DNA of 64,000 bases, from contig NZ_JAVAMB010000015.1 of the NCBI RefSeq assembly GCF_030730925.1, forward strand, positions 46,824-110,823, written 5' to 3'. This DNA comes from Flavobacterium sp. DG2-3 (GTDB lineage Bacteria; Bacteroidota; Bacteroidia; Flavobacteriales; Flavobacteriaceae). The notes below the pieces were generated by a model that did not search any database, was not told the origin of the DNA, and saw only the letters and a list, made by a program, of their open reading frames with translations. Positions 7,844-17,445 of the stretch are shown here, in pieces (the first letter of the stretch is position 1; each line of letters starts with the position of its first letter). The position numbers and the translations under genes are program-made.

Positions 7844-8584
7844 ATGAATTTAATAGAATCAATAGATCACACAAACTTACCAAAACACCTTGCCATCATT
7901 ATGGACGGTAACGGACGTTGGGCTAAACAACAAGGCTTTCTGCGTGCATTTGGCCACGAAAATGGTACCAAATCTGTAAAAGACATCATCAAAACCTCAG
8001 CTAAACTAGGAATTGAATATTTAACGCTATATGCTTTCTCTACAGAAAACTGGAACCGCCCAAAACTTGAGGTACAGGCATTAATGAAAATATTGATTAA
8101 TTCATTAAAAAAAGAACTCGTTACCCTTCAAGAAAACAATATCAGACTTAATGCAATAGGAAATCTTGATAAATTGCCAAAAACAGCCCAAAAAGAACTT
8201 TTGGATGTTATGGAAAAGACTAAAAATAATACACGCTTAACTCTTACTCTCGCTTTAAGCTACGGCTCTAGAGAAGAATTGGTAAATGCCGTAAAGTCAA
8301 TTAGTGATAAAGTTAAAAATAATATAATTTCAATAGACACTATTGACGATTCAATTATAAATGAGCATCTTTACACGCAAAATTTACCTGACGTAGATTT
8401 ATTAATACGAACAAGTGGAGAACATAGAATAAGTAATTTTTTGCTATGGCAGATCGCCTATGCAGAATTGTATTTTACTAATGTCTTGTGGCCAGACTTT
8501 AAAGACCAAGATTTATATGAGGCTATTATTAGTTATCAAAAAAGAGAACGTAGATTTGGAAAAACCAGTGAACAAATTAAATAA
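7844..8584 (+). CDS. uppS: Isoprenyl transferase (undecaprenyl diphosphate synthase)
   Basis: UppS adds isopentenyl diphosphate units in cis to farnesyl diphosphate, giving the lipid carrier for peptidoglycan and surface polysaccharide. Read from the ATG at 7844 the protein has 246 residues and begins MNLIESIDHTNLPKH. An in-frame ATG 33 bp upstream lies inside porG and is less likely. Motifs are IMDGNGRWA with catalytic Asp21, STENWNRP, and the C-terminal LLIRTSGEHRISNFLLWQ and ELYFTNVLWPDF. It is overlapped by nothing but is only 1 bp from porG and 7 bp from bamA, so the three are one operon for envelope building. Confidence 0.95.
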   Translation: MNLIESIDHTNLPKHLAIIMDGNGRWAKQQGFLRAFGHENGTKSVKDIIKTSAKLGIEYLTLYAFSTENWNRPKLEVQALMKILINSLKKELVTLQENNIRLNAIGNLDKLPKTAQKELLDVMEKTKNNTRLTLTLALSYGSREELVNAVKSISDKVKNNIISIDTIDDSIINEHLYTQNLPDVDLLIRTSGEHRISNFLLWQIAYAELYFTNVLWPDFKDQDLYEAIISYQKRERRFGKTSEQIK

Positions 8585-8591
8585 TTTTTTA

Positions 8592-11264
8592 GTGTTGCAA
8601 AAAAAAATACAAATAGTCTTTACCCTTTTACTTTTGGGTAGTTTTTCACAAATTAAAGCACAAGAAAGAGTTCCTTTTGATCAAGGGAAAAAATATATTC
8701 TAGCTAAAGTCTCTGTTGTTGGTAAAATAAGCTTCAATGAACAGACTGTTGTTACCTTTTCAGGACTTCAAAAAGGTCAGGAAATTACTGTTCCTGGAGA
8801 AGAAATCAGTAGCGCAATTAAAAAATTAGGAAAACTCGGGCTTTTTGATGAAATCGCGTTCTATGTTAATAAAGTAGAAAATGACAGTATCTATTTAGAT
8901 TTAGACATTGTTGAGCTTCCTAAACTAAATGAAGTTAAAATCGTTGGTGTAAAGAAAAGTAAAATCGAAGGTTTAATTAAAGATAACAACTTGACAAAAA
9001 ACAAAATTGTCAACGAAAACTTAATTACAACCACTAAAAACTACATCGAAAACAAGTATAAAAAAGAAGGTTTTTATAACACAAAAGTTACTATTACCAA
9101 TACTCCTGATACTATTAACGGACACCAAGTTAATATGCTTGTCAGAATAGATAAAGGTGACAAAGTGAAAATCAGCAATATTGATTTCACTGGAAATAAA
9201 CAACTTACAGATACGCAATTGCGCGCCGCAATGAAAGACACCAAACAGAAAAACTTCATTCGTGTCTTTAAAGCTTCTAAATTTATTCCAGAAAAATACA
9301 AAACTGACTTAGAAAAAATAATTGCAGCATACAAAGAAAAAGGATATCGTGATGCTCGTATTATTTACGATTCTGTAAAATACAACAAACAAAAAAAGGC
9401 TCTTTCTATTAATATTAACGTAGAAGAAGGAAATAAATATTACTTCGGAAACATCAAATTCCTAGGAAATACAGTTTATTCAGATCAGCTTTTAAACCGT
9501 TATTTAGGAATCAAAAAAGGAGAAACCTATAATGGAGTTTTATTAGAAAAAAGAATTGCTGATAAAACAAAACCAGATGCTGAAGACATTACCAACTTGT
9601 ACCAAAACAACGGTTACTTGTTTTCAAACATAAATGCTGTAGAGGTCAGAACGGTTAATGACACTATCGATTTTGAGATTAGAGTTACTGAAGGTCCTAT
9701 CGCTTATTTCAATAAAATTACGGTTGTTGGAAACGACAAAACAAACGATCATGTTATTTATCGTGAGTTAAGAACAAAACCAGGTGAAAAATACAGTAAA
9801 GAACAATTGGTTAGAACGATTCGTGAGATTGGACAATTAGGATTCTTTGATCCTGAGGCAATCGATCCTAAATTTAAAAACGTAGACGCTGGAGCTGGAA
9901 CTGTTGATATCGAATACAATGTAGTTGAAAAAGGATCTAGCCAGGTCGAACTTCAAGGAGGTTATGGCGGTGGAGGTTTCATTGGTACATTAGGACTTTC
10001 ATTTAACAACTTCTCTGCACGAAAAATGTTCGACAAAGAAGCTTATAAGCCTTTACCAATGGGAGATGGACAAAAAGTAGCGCTTCGTCTACAAGGAAGT
10101 ACATACTTCCAAACGTATAGTTTATCATTCTCAGAACCTTGGTTTGGAGGAAAGAAACCAGTACAGTTTAGTTCATCTATTTCATATAGTAAGCAATTTC
10201 TTAACAATTATATTACTCGAACTGTTGATAGAAGCAAAAGTTTTAATATTTTTACAGTCCAAGTTGGTTTAGCTAAAAGGTTAACCGTGCCAGATGACTA
10301 CTTCGTATTATCACAATCGGTAAGTTATCAGCACTACGACTTGAACAATTATAATACAGGTTTGTTTACGTTTGGTAATGGTGCGTCAAGAAACTTAGCT
10401 TATACTATAGGACTTTCAAGAAGTAATAAAGGAACAAATCCTATCTTCCCAATGTATGGTTCTGAATTTAGTATTTCTGCTAAAGTTACTCCTCCATATT
10501 CATTATTTAACGGAATTGATTATGGTGATTTGCAAAACCAGAAAGAATACAAAACACAATATACAGGAACATCAGGAAGTGGTATAGACGGACAAGCGCT
10601 TAACAATGGTGATTATGTTAAAACAGTAACTGTAAACGGACAAACAGGTTATGCGAGTGTTGGATCAGACTACGCAAGCGCTGACACAGATGTAGCAAAA
10701 GTCGATCAGAAAAAATACAACTGGTTAGAATATTATAAAGTTAAATTTAAAGGAGACTGGTATACTAAGGTTTATGGAAAATTAGTATTAAGAACGCTAA
10801 CAGAGTTTGGTTTCTTAGGAGCTTATAACCAAGAAAGAGGTGTTATTCCGTTTGAACGTTTTTATTTAGGAGGTGATGGTATGGCAAACTACTCAATGGA
10901 TGGTAGAGAAACTATTCAGTTGAGAGGTTATCCAAATAACTCTTTAACTCCAGTAAACATAAATGGTGATGCAATTGGAGCAACGATTTACAACAAATTC
11001 TCTATGGAATTACGTTACCCAATTACATTAAAAGCATCGGCTTCTATTTTTGCATTAACATTCTTAGAAGCAGGTTCATCATATCCAACGTTTAAAGATT
11101 ACAACCCGTTTGACTTAAACCGTTCTGCTGGTGCTGGTTTACGTGTATTCATGCCTGCATTTGGATTATTGGGTATCGACTTTGGTTATGGATTTGACGC
11201 TCTTCCAGGACAAACAAAAGCGAATGGATGGGAAACACACTTTATCATTGGACAACAATTTTAG
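8592..11264 (+). CDS. bamA: Outer-membrane protein assembly factor BamA
   Basis: BamA is the essential Omp85 insertase of the outer membrane. The frame is open from 8460 but overlaps uppS there. The sensible start is the GTG at 8592 (or the adjacent TTG at 8595), 7 bp after the uppS stop, which yields a signal peptide (QKKIQIVFTLLLLGSFSQIKAQ) and an 890-residue protein. POTRA repeats fill about residues 30-420. The Omp85 barrel follows, with GGYGGGGFIGTLGLSF at its first strands, RLQGSTYF, and the closing FIIGQQF ending in Phe. A weak non-ATG start would lower translation relative to uppS. Two periplasmic chaperone genes follow directly. Confidence 0.95.
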   Translation: MLQKKIQIVFTLLLLGSFSQIKAQERVPFDQGKKYILAKVSVVGKISFNEQTVVTFSGLQKGQEITVPGEEISSAIKKLGKLGLFDEIAFYVNKVENDSIYLDLDIVELPKLNEVKIVGVKKSKIEGLIKDNNLTKNKIVNENLITTTKNYIENKYKKEGFYNTKVTITNTPDTINGHQVNMLVRIDKGDKVKISNIDFTGNKQLTDTQLRAAMKDTKQKNFIRVFKASKFIPEKYKTDLEKIIAAYKEKGYRDARIIYDSVKYNKQKKALSININVEEGNKYYFGNIKFLGNTVYSDQLLNRYLGIKKGETYNGVLLEKRIADKTKPDAEDITNLYQNNGYLFSNINAVEVRTVNDTIDFEIRVTEGPIAYFNKITVVGNDKTNDHVIYRELRTKPGEKYSKEQLVRTIREIGQLGFFDPEAIDPKFKNVDAGAGTVDIEYNVVEKGSSQVELQGGYGGGGFIGTLGLSFNNFSARKMFDKEAYKPLPMGDGQKVALRLQGSTYFQTYSLSFSEPWFGGKKPVQFSSSISYSKQFLNNYITRTVDRSKSFNIFTVQVGLAKRLTVPDDYFVLSQSVSYQHYDLNNYNTGLFTFGNGASRNLAYTIGLSRSNKGTNPIFPMYGSEFSISAKVTPPYSLFNGIDYGDLQNQKEYKTQYTGTSGSGIDGQALNNGDYVKTVTVNGQTGYASVGSDYASADTDVAKVDQKKYNWLEYYKVKFKGDWYTKVYGKLVLRTLTEFGFLGAYNQERGVIPFERFYLGGDGMANYSMDGRETIQLRGYPNNSLTPVNINGDAIGATIYNKFSMELRYPITLKASASIFALTFLEAGSSYPTFKDYNPFDLNRSAGAGLRVFMPAFGLLGIDFGYGFDALPGQTKANGWETHFIIGQQF

Positions 11265-11306
11265 TGAAATAACGTTTGGTTAAAAATCATCAAATAAAGT
11301 TATGTT

Positions 11307-12344
11307 ATGAGAAAACAATTTTTATTTATATTTTTAGCCTTGATTGTAGCAAATACAAGTCAGGCACAAGGTAAGACGACTAGAATAGGCTACATCGACA
11401 TGGAATATATTTTAGAAAATGTTTCCGATTATAAAGAAGCCAAATCACAATTAGAGCAAAAAGCTCAAAAGTGGAAACAAGAAGTTGAGGCTAAAAAATT
11501 AAATATAAATAATTTGAAAGAAAGCTTAAAAACAGAAAAAGCTTTACTTACAAAAGAATTAATAGAAGAAAGAGAAACTGAAATTAAGTTTCTTGAGCAG
11601 GAAATGATGGATTATCAGCAGAAACAATTTGGTTCTGACGGTAATTTAATGAGACAAAAAGCAGCTTTGGCAAAGCCTATACAAGATCAGGTTTTTACTG
11701 CTGTGCAAGATATAGCAGAAGCAAAAAATTACGATTTTGTTTTTGATAAATCATCAGATCTTACGATGCTTTTTAGCAATAAAAGATTTGATATCAGCGA
11801 TCAGGTTTTAAGAATTTTAAACCGTACTGAAAAACGTGAACAGCTGACGAAAAAAGAATTGAAACAGCAAGAAGCTAAAGAAAATCTTGAAAATGCAATT
11901 GATGAGAATCCAGCAATGCAAGATCGCCAGAAAGCACTAGACGAAAAAAGAGCTGCTAGAGAGAAATTAATTCAAGATCGAAAATTAGAGCAGGAAGCTA
12001 AGAGAAAAGAATACGAAGATCGAAGAAATGCAGCAGCTGCAGAGAGAGAAGCCAAAAAAAATGGCACGGTTTCTGGAACAGTTCCATCAACAGCGGTCCC
12101 TGCTGCAACAAGCGGAGCTGTTAACACAAATTCAACTGCTAAACCTGCAACAACGCCTGCGGCAACAGGAGAAACACCTGCCACAGAACAGCCTGCAATG
12201 TCAAAAGCAGAAGAAAGACAATTACTTTACGAACAGCGTAAAAAAGAATTGGAAGAGAGAAGAAAGAAAATTTTAGAAGAAAGAGAAGCGGCTAAAAAAG
12301 CAAAAGAAGCCGAACAACAAAAAGCAAATACGACCAATAATTAA
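11307..12344 (+). CDS. OmpH/Skp-family periplasmic chaperone with long C-terminal extension
   Basis: Skp holds unfolded outer-membrane proteins in the periplasm and delivers them to BamA. The protein has a signal peptide (MRKQFLFIFLALIVANTSQAQ), the Skp core (about 25-175) starting RIGYIDMEYILENV, and long coiled-coil stretches. Unlike the 160-170 residues usual for the family, it has 345. After the core comes a charged helix (about 175-250), an Ala/Thr/Pro-rich linker (about 250-290), and a second Glu/Arg/Lys-rich helix (about 290-340). It lies 42 bp after bamA and 14 bp before a standard-size paralogue, so the pair probably arose by duplication. The extension has no clear homologue I can name. 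Confidence 0.88.
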   Translation: MRKQFLFIFLALIVANTSQAQGKTTRIGYIDMEYILENVSDYKEAKSQLEQKAQKWKQEVEAKKLNINNLKESLKTEKALLTKELIEERETEIKFLEQEMMDYQQKQFGSDGNLMRQKAALAKPIQDQVFTAVQDIAEAKNYDFVFDKSSDLTMLFSNKRFDISDQVLRILNRTEKREQLTKKELKQQEAKENLENAIDENPAMQDRQKALDEKRAAREKLIQDRKLEQEAKRKEYEDRRNAAAAEREAKKNGTVSGTVPSTAVPAATSGAVNTNSTAKPATTPAATGETPATEQPAMSKAEERQLLYEQRKKELEERRKKILEEREAAKKAKEAEQQKANTTNN

Positions 12345-12358
12345 TTAATATTTTAAAA

Positions 12359-12862
12359 ATGATGAAACAAATCAAAACTTTACTAATTGCTGCGATTTTA
12401 ATTTTAGGAGCAAGTAACACAATGAACGCGCAAGCGAAGGTAGCCCATGTTGATGTAAGCGAGATCATGTCTAAAATGCCTGCTATGCTAGATGCTCAAA
12501 ATCAATTACAGAAATTAAGTGGAACTTATGATGCTGAATACAAAAAGATGGTTGACGAATATCAAGTAAAAATCAAAAAGTACGAAGCTGAAGCTGCAAC
12601 TGTAACTGATGCTGTAAACGGTGAGCGTTCTAAAGAGGTTCAAGATATGCAAAAGAGAATTGTTGATTACAGAGACAATGCTCAAAAAGAATTACAACAA
12701 AAAGAAACTGACATCGTAAAACCATTAATGGAAAAAGTAAGAGCTTCTATCCAAAAAGTTGGAAAAGCTAAAGGTTTCCAATACGTTTTAGATGGATCTA
12801 CTTTATTATTAGCTGATGGTCCAAACATCACTGCTGATGTTAAAAAAGATTTAGGATTCTAA
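12359..12862 (+). CDS. OmpH/Skp-family periplasmic chaperone
   Basis: A 167-residue standard Skp homologue: a signal peptide (MMKQIKTLLIAAILILGASNTMNAQ), then the beta strand AKVAHVDVSEIMSKMP, then two long helices that form the tentacles. It is the second of two tandem Skp genes after bamA and is closed by a strong terminator at 12884-12919. Two adjacent ATGs (12359 and 12362) are possible starts; both leave the same signal peptide. Its role as an OMP chaperone rests on the family and on the bamA neighbourhood. Confidence 0.9.
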   Translation: MMKQIKTLLIAAILILGASNTMNAQAKVAHVDVSEIMSKMPAMLDAQNQLQKLSGTYDAEYKKMVDEYQVKIKKYEAEAATVTDAVNGERSKEVQDMQKRIVDYRDNAQKELQQKETDIVKPLMEKVRASIQKVGKAKGFQYVLDGSTLLLADGPNITADVKKDLGF

Positions 12863-12883
12863 GAAATTAAATCGCTATAATTA

Positions 12884-12919
12884 AACTGCTCAATTTTATA
12901 ATTTGAGCAGTTTTTTTTT
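12884..12919 (+). terminator. Terminator of the porG-uppS-bamA-ompH operon
   Basis: AAACTGCTCAA (12884-12894) and TTGAGCAGTTT (12904-12914) form an 11-bp perfect stem with a 9-nt loop, followed by a run of T. It lies 22 bp after the second ompH stop. Confidence 0.9.
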
Positions 12920-13011
12920 ACAAAAAATTAAACATAATATTTGGCATAATTTATAGATTTGACTTAACTTAGAATAACGAATTTATATTTAAAAAATACT
13001 ACTTTTGCTTT

Positions 13012-13788
13012 ATGACAAACAATAATCCTATAGGCGTTTTTGATTCTGGTATTGGCGGAACTTCCATCTGGAGCGCTATTCATGATCTTCTTCCAAATGA
13101 AAAAACCATTTATCTGGCTGACAGTAAAAATGCTCCTTATGGACAAAAAAGTAAGGACGAAATTGTTGCATTGAGTAAAAAAAATGTAGAATTTTTATTA
13201 GAGAATAATTGCAAATTAATTGTTGTGGCCTGTAATACCGCAACAACAAATGCCATATTCGAACTTCGTAGAGATTATGATATTCCGTTTGTTGGAATTG
13301 AGCCTGCAATTAAACCTGCAGCGAACAATTCGCAGACGCAGGTAATTGGAATCTTAGCTACAAAAGGAACTCTTAACAGTGAATTGTTTAATAAAACGGC
13401 TGAGATGTTTCAGAATACCAAAATCATTGAGCAAGTTGGGCACGGGCTTGTACAGCTTATTGAAGATGGTAATTTGTATTCGCCAGAAATGACACAATTA
13501 CTGGAGTCATACCTACAGCCTATGATCGAAGCTAATATTGATTATTTGGTTTTAGGATGTAGCCATTATCCTTATTTAATTCCTCAAATAAAAAAAATTC
13601 TCCCAGATCATATTAAAATAATAGATTCAGGAGAAGCTGTTGCGCGCCAGACCAAAAATCTGCTTCGCGATAAAGTTGGTTTTTCTGAAAGTGCAGATCA
13701 TGATCCTTTATTTTATGTCAACTCAAATCCTACAGTTTTAGAGTCGATTTTAGAACATAAATATCCGGTAATCAAAAAAGACTTTTAG
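13012..13788 (+). CDS. murI: Glutamate racemase
   Basis: MurI makes D-glutamate for peptidoglycan. The 258-residue protein has the N-terminal DSGIGG motif (Asp11, Ser12), the first catalytic cysteine in VACNTATTNA (Cys74), and the second in LGCSHYPYL (Cys183, His185). It stands after the bamA-ompH terminator, so it has its own transcription. It is convergent with the outer-membrane protein gene at 13793, with only 4 bp between the stops and no separate terminator. A TACTTTTG word at 13000-13007 matches the -7 consensus but is only 4 bp from the ATG, probably too close to be its promoter. Confidence 0.95.
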   Translation: MTNNNPIGVFDSGIGGTSIWSAIHDLLPNEKTIYLADSKNAPYGQKSKDEIVALSKKNVEFLLENNCKLIVVACNTATTNAIFELRRDYDIPFVGIEPAIKPAANNSQTQVIGILATKGTLNSELFNKTAEMFQNTKIIEQVGHGLVQLIEDGNLYSPEMTQLLESYLQPMIEANIDYLVLGCSHYPYLIPQIKKILPDHIKIIDSGEAVARQTKNLLRDKVGFSESADHDPLFYVNSNPTVLESILEHKYPVIKKDF

Positions 13789-13792
13789 AATA

Positions 13793-15028
13793 TTATTCAA
13801 ACTTTCGCTTGACGAACCAAATTCCGTCCAACGATAAATTGAGTGATATTTTATGGTAATTTTCTTTTATTAAATCATTTGCAATTCTGCCTTTCTGTCC
13901 GTAAGAATAAGAAATATTAAGTGAAGAAAATGTATTGTCTATTGGCAGATTTAACCCAATAGAAATAGAGGCATTGTTTACGCGCTGTTTGTCGATTTCT
14001 AGATAGCCATTGTCAAAATTCACACCTGCAGCGTACCCTACTCTATCCCAATATTTCCTGACATTCTTTTTGGCACTATAAGTAAATCCGAGCGCAAAAC
14101 GATCCTGATTTACAAATTCGCCATAAAGTTCAGACTGCTTTGTGTTTTTCCAAAAACTCTTTTCGTAATCCAAAGTCACATTCAGATTATTTTTAAACCT
14201 TTTACTGGCCCCAAAACCAATTTCTAAAGGCATATAATAATCGTCTGTATCTGTAGCTTGATCGGTTTCTATAGCAGATTCTACTTCGTCTGCGATGCTT
14301 GTTACCGTTTGTACTTTTGAAGCGTTTATTCTCGCTGGAACTTTAACCGTTGTTCCGATTGTAAAAGTAGAATCTATTTTAAACTGGGCTCCTAAAGTAG
14401 CACGAACTCCCCTATAGTCTGTTTGCTTATGTATTGTTGTAATGGCATTTGAAATTAAAAAAGCGCGATCATCAACTGTATTTCCAAACAGCACTGTTCC
14501 TGTTGCTCCCAATGTCAATTTTTTACCGAATCTATATCCGTATGAAAAATCTAAATTATTCAAACCGCCAGATCCTTGAGCCGTTACATAGTAGTATTCC
14601 TGGCTATCGGCAATTGGAAGCTTTAAATTTGAGATTTTAAACACCGAACTAGAATAAGGTCGGAGTGCTAAACTAAAACCTGAATTTTTAGTCACTGGAA
14701 AAGCAAAAGCTAAATGCGAAAATTGAAAATTATTTCGTTTTTCTGTACGACTACTGCTCTGATACGTTGTGGCAATAGCTTTCCCTCCAATATCAAAAAG
14801 AAAATGATTCGAATACATAAATCCTAGCGATGCGGGATTTAGGTTATTAATAAAAGTATCTGAAGGCAAAGCAATACCTGAACCGCCAATTGAAGGCAGA
14901 TAGCCAAAATCTGCATCATACAAACTGCCAACGCCATAAAGCGAATACGGAGAACTTGAAATACTTTGAGAAAAGGAAGTCAGCGACAGTAGAAGGAAGC
15001 AGCTCCATAAAACAATATTATTTTTCAT
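13793..15028 (-). CDS. Outer-membrane beta-barrel protein, coupled to a DUF4270 lipoprotein
   Basis: A 411-residue exported protein with a clear signal peptide (MKNNIVLWSCFLLLSLTSFSQ). The mature N-terminus SISSSPYSLYGVGSL and the segment FINNLNPASLGFM resemble the NPA region of FadL/OmpP1-type transport barrels. The remainder is strand-rich and ends in basic residues (FVKRKFE). The specific substrate is unknown. Its ATG directly follows the TAA of the upstream DUF4270 gene (TAAATG), so the two are translationally coupled. I infer that the lipoprotein and barrel work together at the outer membrane. Convergent with murI. Confidence 0.7.
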   Translation of the reverse strand: MKNNIVLWSCFLLLSLTSFSQSISSSPYSLYGVGSLYDADFGYLPSIGGSGIALPSDTFINNLNPASLGFMYSNHFLFDIGGKAIATTYQSSSRTEKRNNFQFSHLAFAFPVTKNSGFSLALRPYSSSVFKISNLKLPIADSQEYYYVTAQGSGGLNNLDFSYGYRFGKKLTLGATGTVLFGNTVDDRAFLISNAITTIHKQTDYRGVRATLGAQFKIDSTFTIGTTVKVPARINASKVQTVTSIADEVESAIETDQATDTDDYYMPLEIGFGASKRFKNNLNVTLDYEKSFWKNTKQSELYGEFVNQDRFALGFTYSAKKNVRKYWDRVGYAAGVNFDNGYLEIDKQRVNNASISIGLNLPIDNTFSSLNISYSYGQKGRIANDLIKENYHKISLNLSLDGIWFVKRKFE

Positions 15029-16357
15029 TTAATAAGAGATGTAATAAATTTTCAGCTGAATTTTATTGTTGGCATGTTTTTGATTGCCCAAAACTATTCG
15101 GTTAACAGACTGGGCTATTCCGGGCAAGGTTAAAATAAGTGACGACCTCGAATCGGATGCTTTTAGCATTTCTTTCTGAAGAAAAGCCCCAATAGAAATA
15201 GAATACCCGACATTTTCATTAAATTCATCGCTCTTTTGATTCAGTTTCCCATAAACTGTGCTTCCAGCAGAATTTACGAGCGTTGAACTAATTCTATTCA
15301 AATTATCTCCCACATAAACTGTTAGAGAATCTGCTAAAGGATATTTTTCGGAATAAGAATTATTGACAGGTTTCAAAATCAATTCTGCATCGACAATGGC
15401 TCCATTGGTTGATATATTTTTAAACTGCTTTATATTCGGAAAATCAACCCTACAGGCCACACCTGTCCCCGATTGAATATATCCCTGATTGTTGGTCAGT
15501 GTACTGGAAAGCTTACCCGTCGAAATGGGAAGGTTTTCAAGAATAGTCCCTGTCTTGTCTGAGGAAATAGAATTGAACTGCTTAGTAGCATCCAAAATTT
15601 GAAAATCGATTGTAAAAGGTACTTCATCTGCGTCGGCTTGGTATTTGGAATAATACATTCGAACCTTACTTTCAGAAACACTAAATCCGATAGCGCTGGA
15701 CGAATTTGAAGTTTCTGGAACTAAAACCAATCCTTTCAAGTATTCTGTAAAAGTATCAAAATCTGTAACCTCTCTTTTTTTGATTTTTTGAAAAAGGGCT
15801 TCACCAAACTCTTTGCTCATTTTGATATTAATAGAATCTTTTTGCACAGGTCTTGGCCTATATGATATTGTACCAAGGCTTTCTGGACTGTATGCCAAAG
15901 TTGAGTTATTATAAAAATTATCATCCTCGGTATTTGGCTTCACTTTTTGCAACAAACGATGAATATTAAACGTCTGTACTTTTGTTGTATCTCCGTAATA
16001 ATAACGGTCGTATTTCAGAATCATCGAAATAGAATCGAAAACATAATTGACAGCTTCTGTATCTGAACCAACGCTGGATAATGCATAAATGCTTGTAGAA
16101 AGCTGGAAATAACTATCTGATTTTACTTTTCCGAAAATGGGATCTTCATAATTTCCAATTAAAATTCTGCCGCGATTTGAAGTTGCCAGAGAGTCAAAAT
16201 TTATAGTGGACATATCGACCGTAACAGTATCAATCATAATCACCTTATTGCTTAAAGCCAGATAATCTGACCCAACAGTAAATTCTCCCGTATCGGTATC
16301 TGTACCACATGAAAATAAGGTTAGTACAAAAAGCAGTATCAATATAAACTTGTGCAT
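15029..16357 (-). CDS. DUF4270 family lipoprotein
   Basis: A 442-residue lipoprotein when read from the ATG at 16357, which gives MHKFILILLFVLTLFSCG with the lipobox LFSC. An in-frame ATG 33 bp upstream would put extra charged residues before the signal peptide and is less likely. The body is beta-rich and ends in short strands (NKIQLKIYYISY). It matches what I know of DUF4270 (SMc/surface lipoproteins of Bacteroidetes, function unknown). The absence of acidic residues right after the Cys (CGTDTDTG) does not give a clear export signal. It is the first gene of a two-gene operon with the barrel protein downstream (TAAATG junction). Confidence 0.8.
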   Translation of the reverse strand: MHKFILILLFVLTLFSCGTDTDTGEFTVGSDYLALSNKVIMIDTVTVDMSTINFDSLATSNRGRILIGNYEDPIFGKVKSDSYFQLSTSIYALSSVGSDTEAVNYVFDSISMILKYDRYYYGDTTKVQTFNIHRLLQKVKPNTEDDNFYNNSTLAYSPESLGTISYRPRPVQKDSINIKMSKEFGEALFQKIKKREVTDFDTFTEYLKGLVLVPETSNSSSAIGFSVSESKVRMYYSKYQADADEVPFTIDFQILDATKQFNSISSDKTGTILENLPISTGKLSSTLTNNQGYIQSGTGVACRVDFPNIKQFKNISTNGAIVDAELILKPVNNSYSEKYPLADSLTVYVGDNLNRISSTLVNSAGSTVYGKLNQKSDEFNENVGYSISIGAFLQKEMLKASDSRSSLILTLPGIAQSVNRIVLGNQKHANNKIQLKIYYISY

Positions 16358-16588
16358 AATTTTATTTTTGAGCAAATATAAATTGCGCACTTTGGCGACA
16401 CACTATAACATATACTACCGCGCTTTTTTAAGCTACAAATAGCACGAAATGATCTATAACCTGAATTCTATTATCAAATATTAATTCGACTGGAAAAACG
16501 CCGATTTTGTCTATCAAAACACGTCATATATATATCTTCTTTTTTTTAAGGGCGCCATCCATCTAATTTTGAGCCAATAAAATAAATA

Positions 16589-17431
16589 ATGAAAGTAAGG
16601 TTTTTAATTTGTTCGCTTTTTTTGATTTCATTTTTTGGTTTAAAAGCTCAGGAAAATTTGAGTGCTACTGTAAATTTTAAAACAGAGTCAACAGAAAAGA
16701 TAAATTTTAATGAAACAGACATTGCAGTTCTTTATCAGAAAAAAATAGGAACAAAAAGCAAAATAGCGAACACATTGGAATATTCTAATTTGAAGGTGAA
16801 TTACGAATTGAACCCCTATAATTTTTATGCGGATCAAGATCAATTCAACCAAGTTCAAAACAAGTTTGAATATTCATTTGAAATAGCAGAAAAAACCAAA
16901 TGGCAGTTTTCTATTATTCCTACGGCAAATTTCCAAAGCAAATTGGATTTTTCAGATATTATAGTCTTAGGAAGTTTGGCAATTTCACAGCAGTTTGGTT
17001 CACAGTTCAATGTGAGAATTGGAGCTGAAAGAAGTTCAATTTTTGGAGTGCCAAGAATTATACCGATGGTTGCTTTTGATTATAAAATGAACGAGAAAAC
17101 CGATTTTAGAATTGGATTCCCCGATTCGAGAATTTCTTATTCCAATAATGAACGAAACAAATTTAGCCTGACGAATAGTTTTAACGGAAACTTTTATCAT
17201 TTAGACGAAACAGCGAAAACAACTGACAATGCCGAAAAAGCAGTTTTATCGCAAATGACATCGGCTCTGGAATACGAAAGAAATGTTGGAGGCAATTGGT
17301 TTTTAAATTTTAAAGCGGGTTACGATTTCAACAAAAAATACAATTTACTGGATAACAGCGACCATAAAATATACGACTACAATAGCGGGAATGGCTACGT
17401 TTTAGGAATAGGGATCAAATACAAACAATAA
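16589..17431 (+). CDS. Outer-membrane beta-barrel protein (DUF6268-like)
   Basis: A 280-residue protein with signal peptide MKVRFLICSLFLISFFGLKAQ and regular amphipathic strands ending GYVLGIGIKYKQ, the pattern of a porin-like barrel. Size and layout recall the DUF6268 outer-membrane family; this is a moderate match from memory. It is 14 bp before the Kelch lipoprotein gene and opens the plus-strand module 16.6-21.4 kb. The upstream 198-bp gap, shared with the divergent DUF4270 gene, has TTTG (16509-16512 area) and AT-rich words but no full promoter consensus. Confidence 0.6.
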   Translation: MKVRFLICSLFLISFFGLKAQENLSATVNFKTESTEKINFNETDIAVLYQKKIGTKSKIANTLEYSNLKVNYELNPYNFYADQDQFNQVQNKFEYSFEIAEKTKWQFSIIPTANFQSKLDFSDIIVLGSLAISQQFGSQFNVRIGAERSSIFGVPRIIPMVAFDYKMNEKTDFRIGFPDSRISYSNNERNKFSLTNSFNGNFYHLDETAKTTDNAEKAVLSQMTSALEYERNVGGNWFLNFKAGYDFNKKYNLLDNSDHKIYDYNSGNGYVLGIGIKYKQ

Positions 17432-17445
17432 ATATTAAATACACT

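Noticed and set aside
12984..13011. TACTTTTG at 13000-13007 as the murI promoter
   Set aside because: It is 4 bp from the start codon, so the transcription start would fall inside the coding region.
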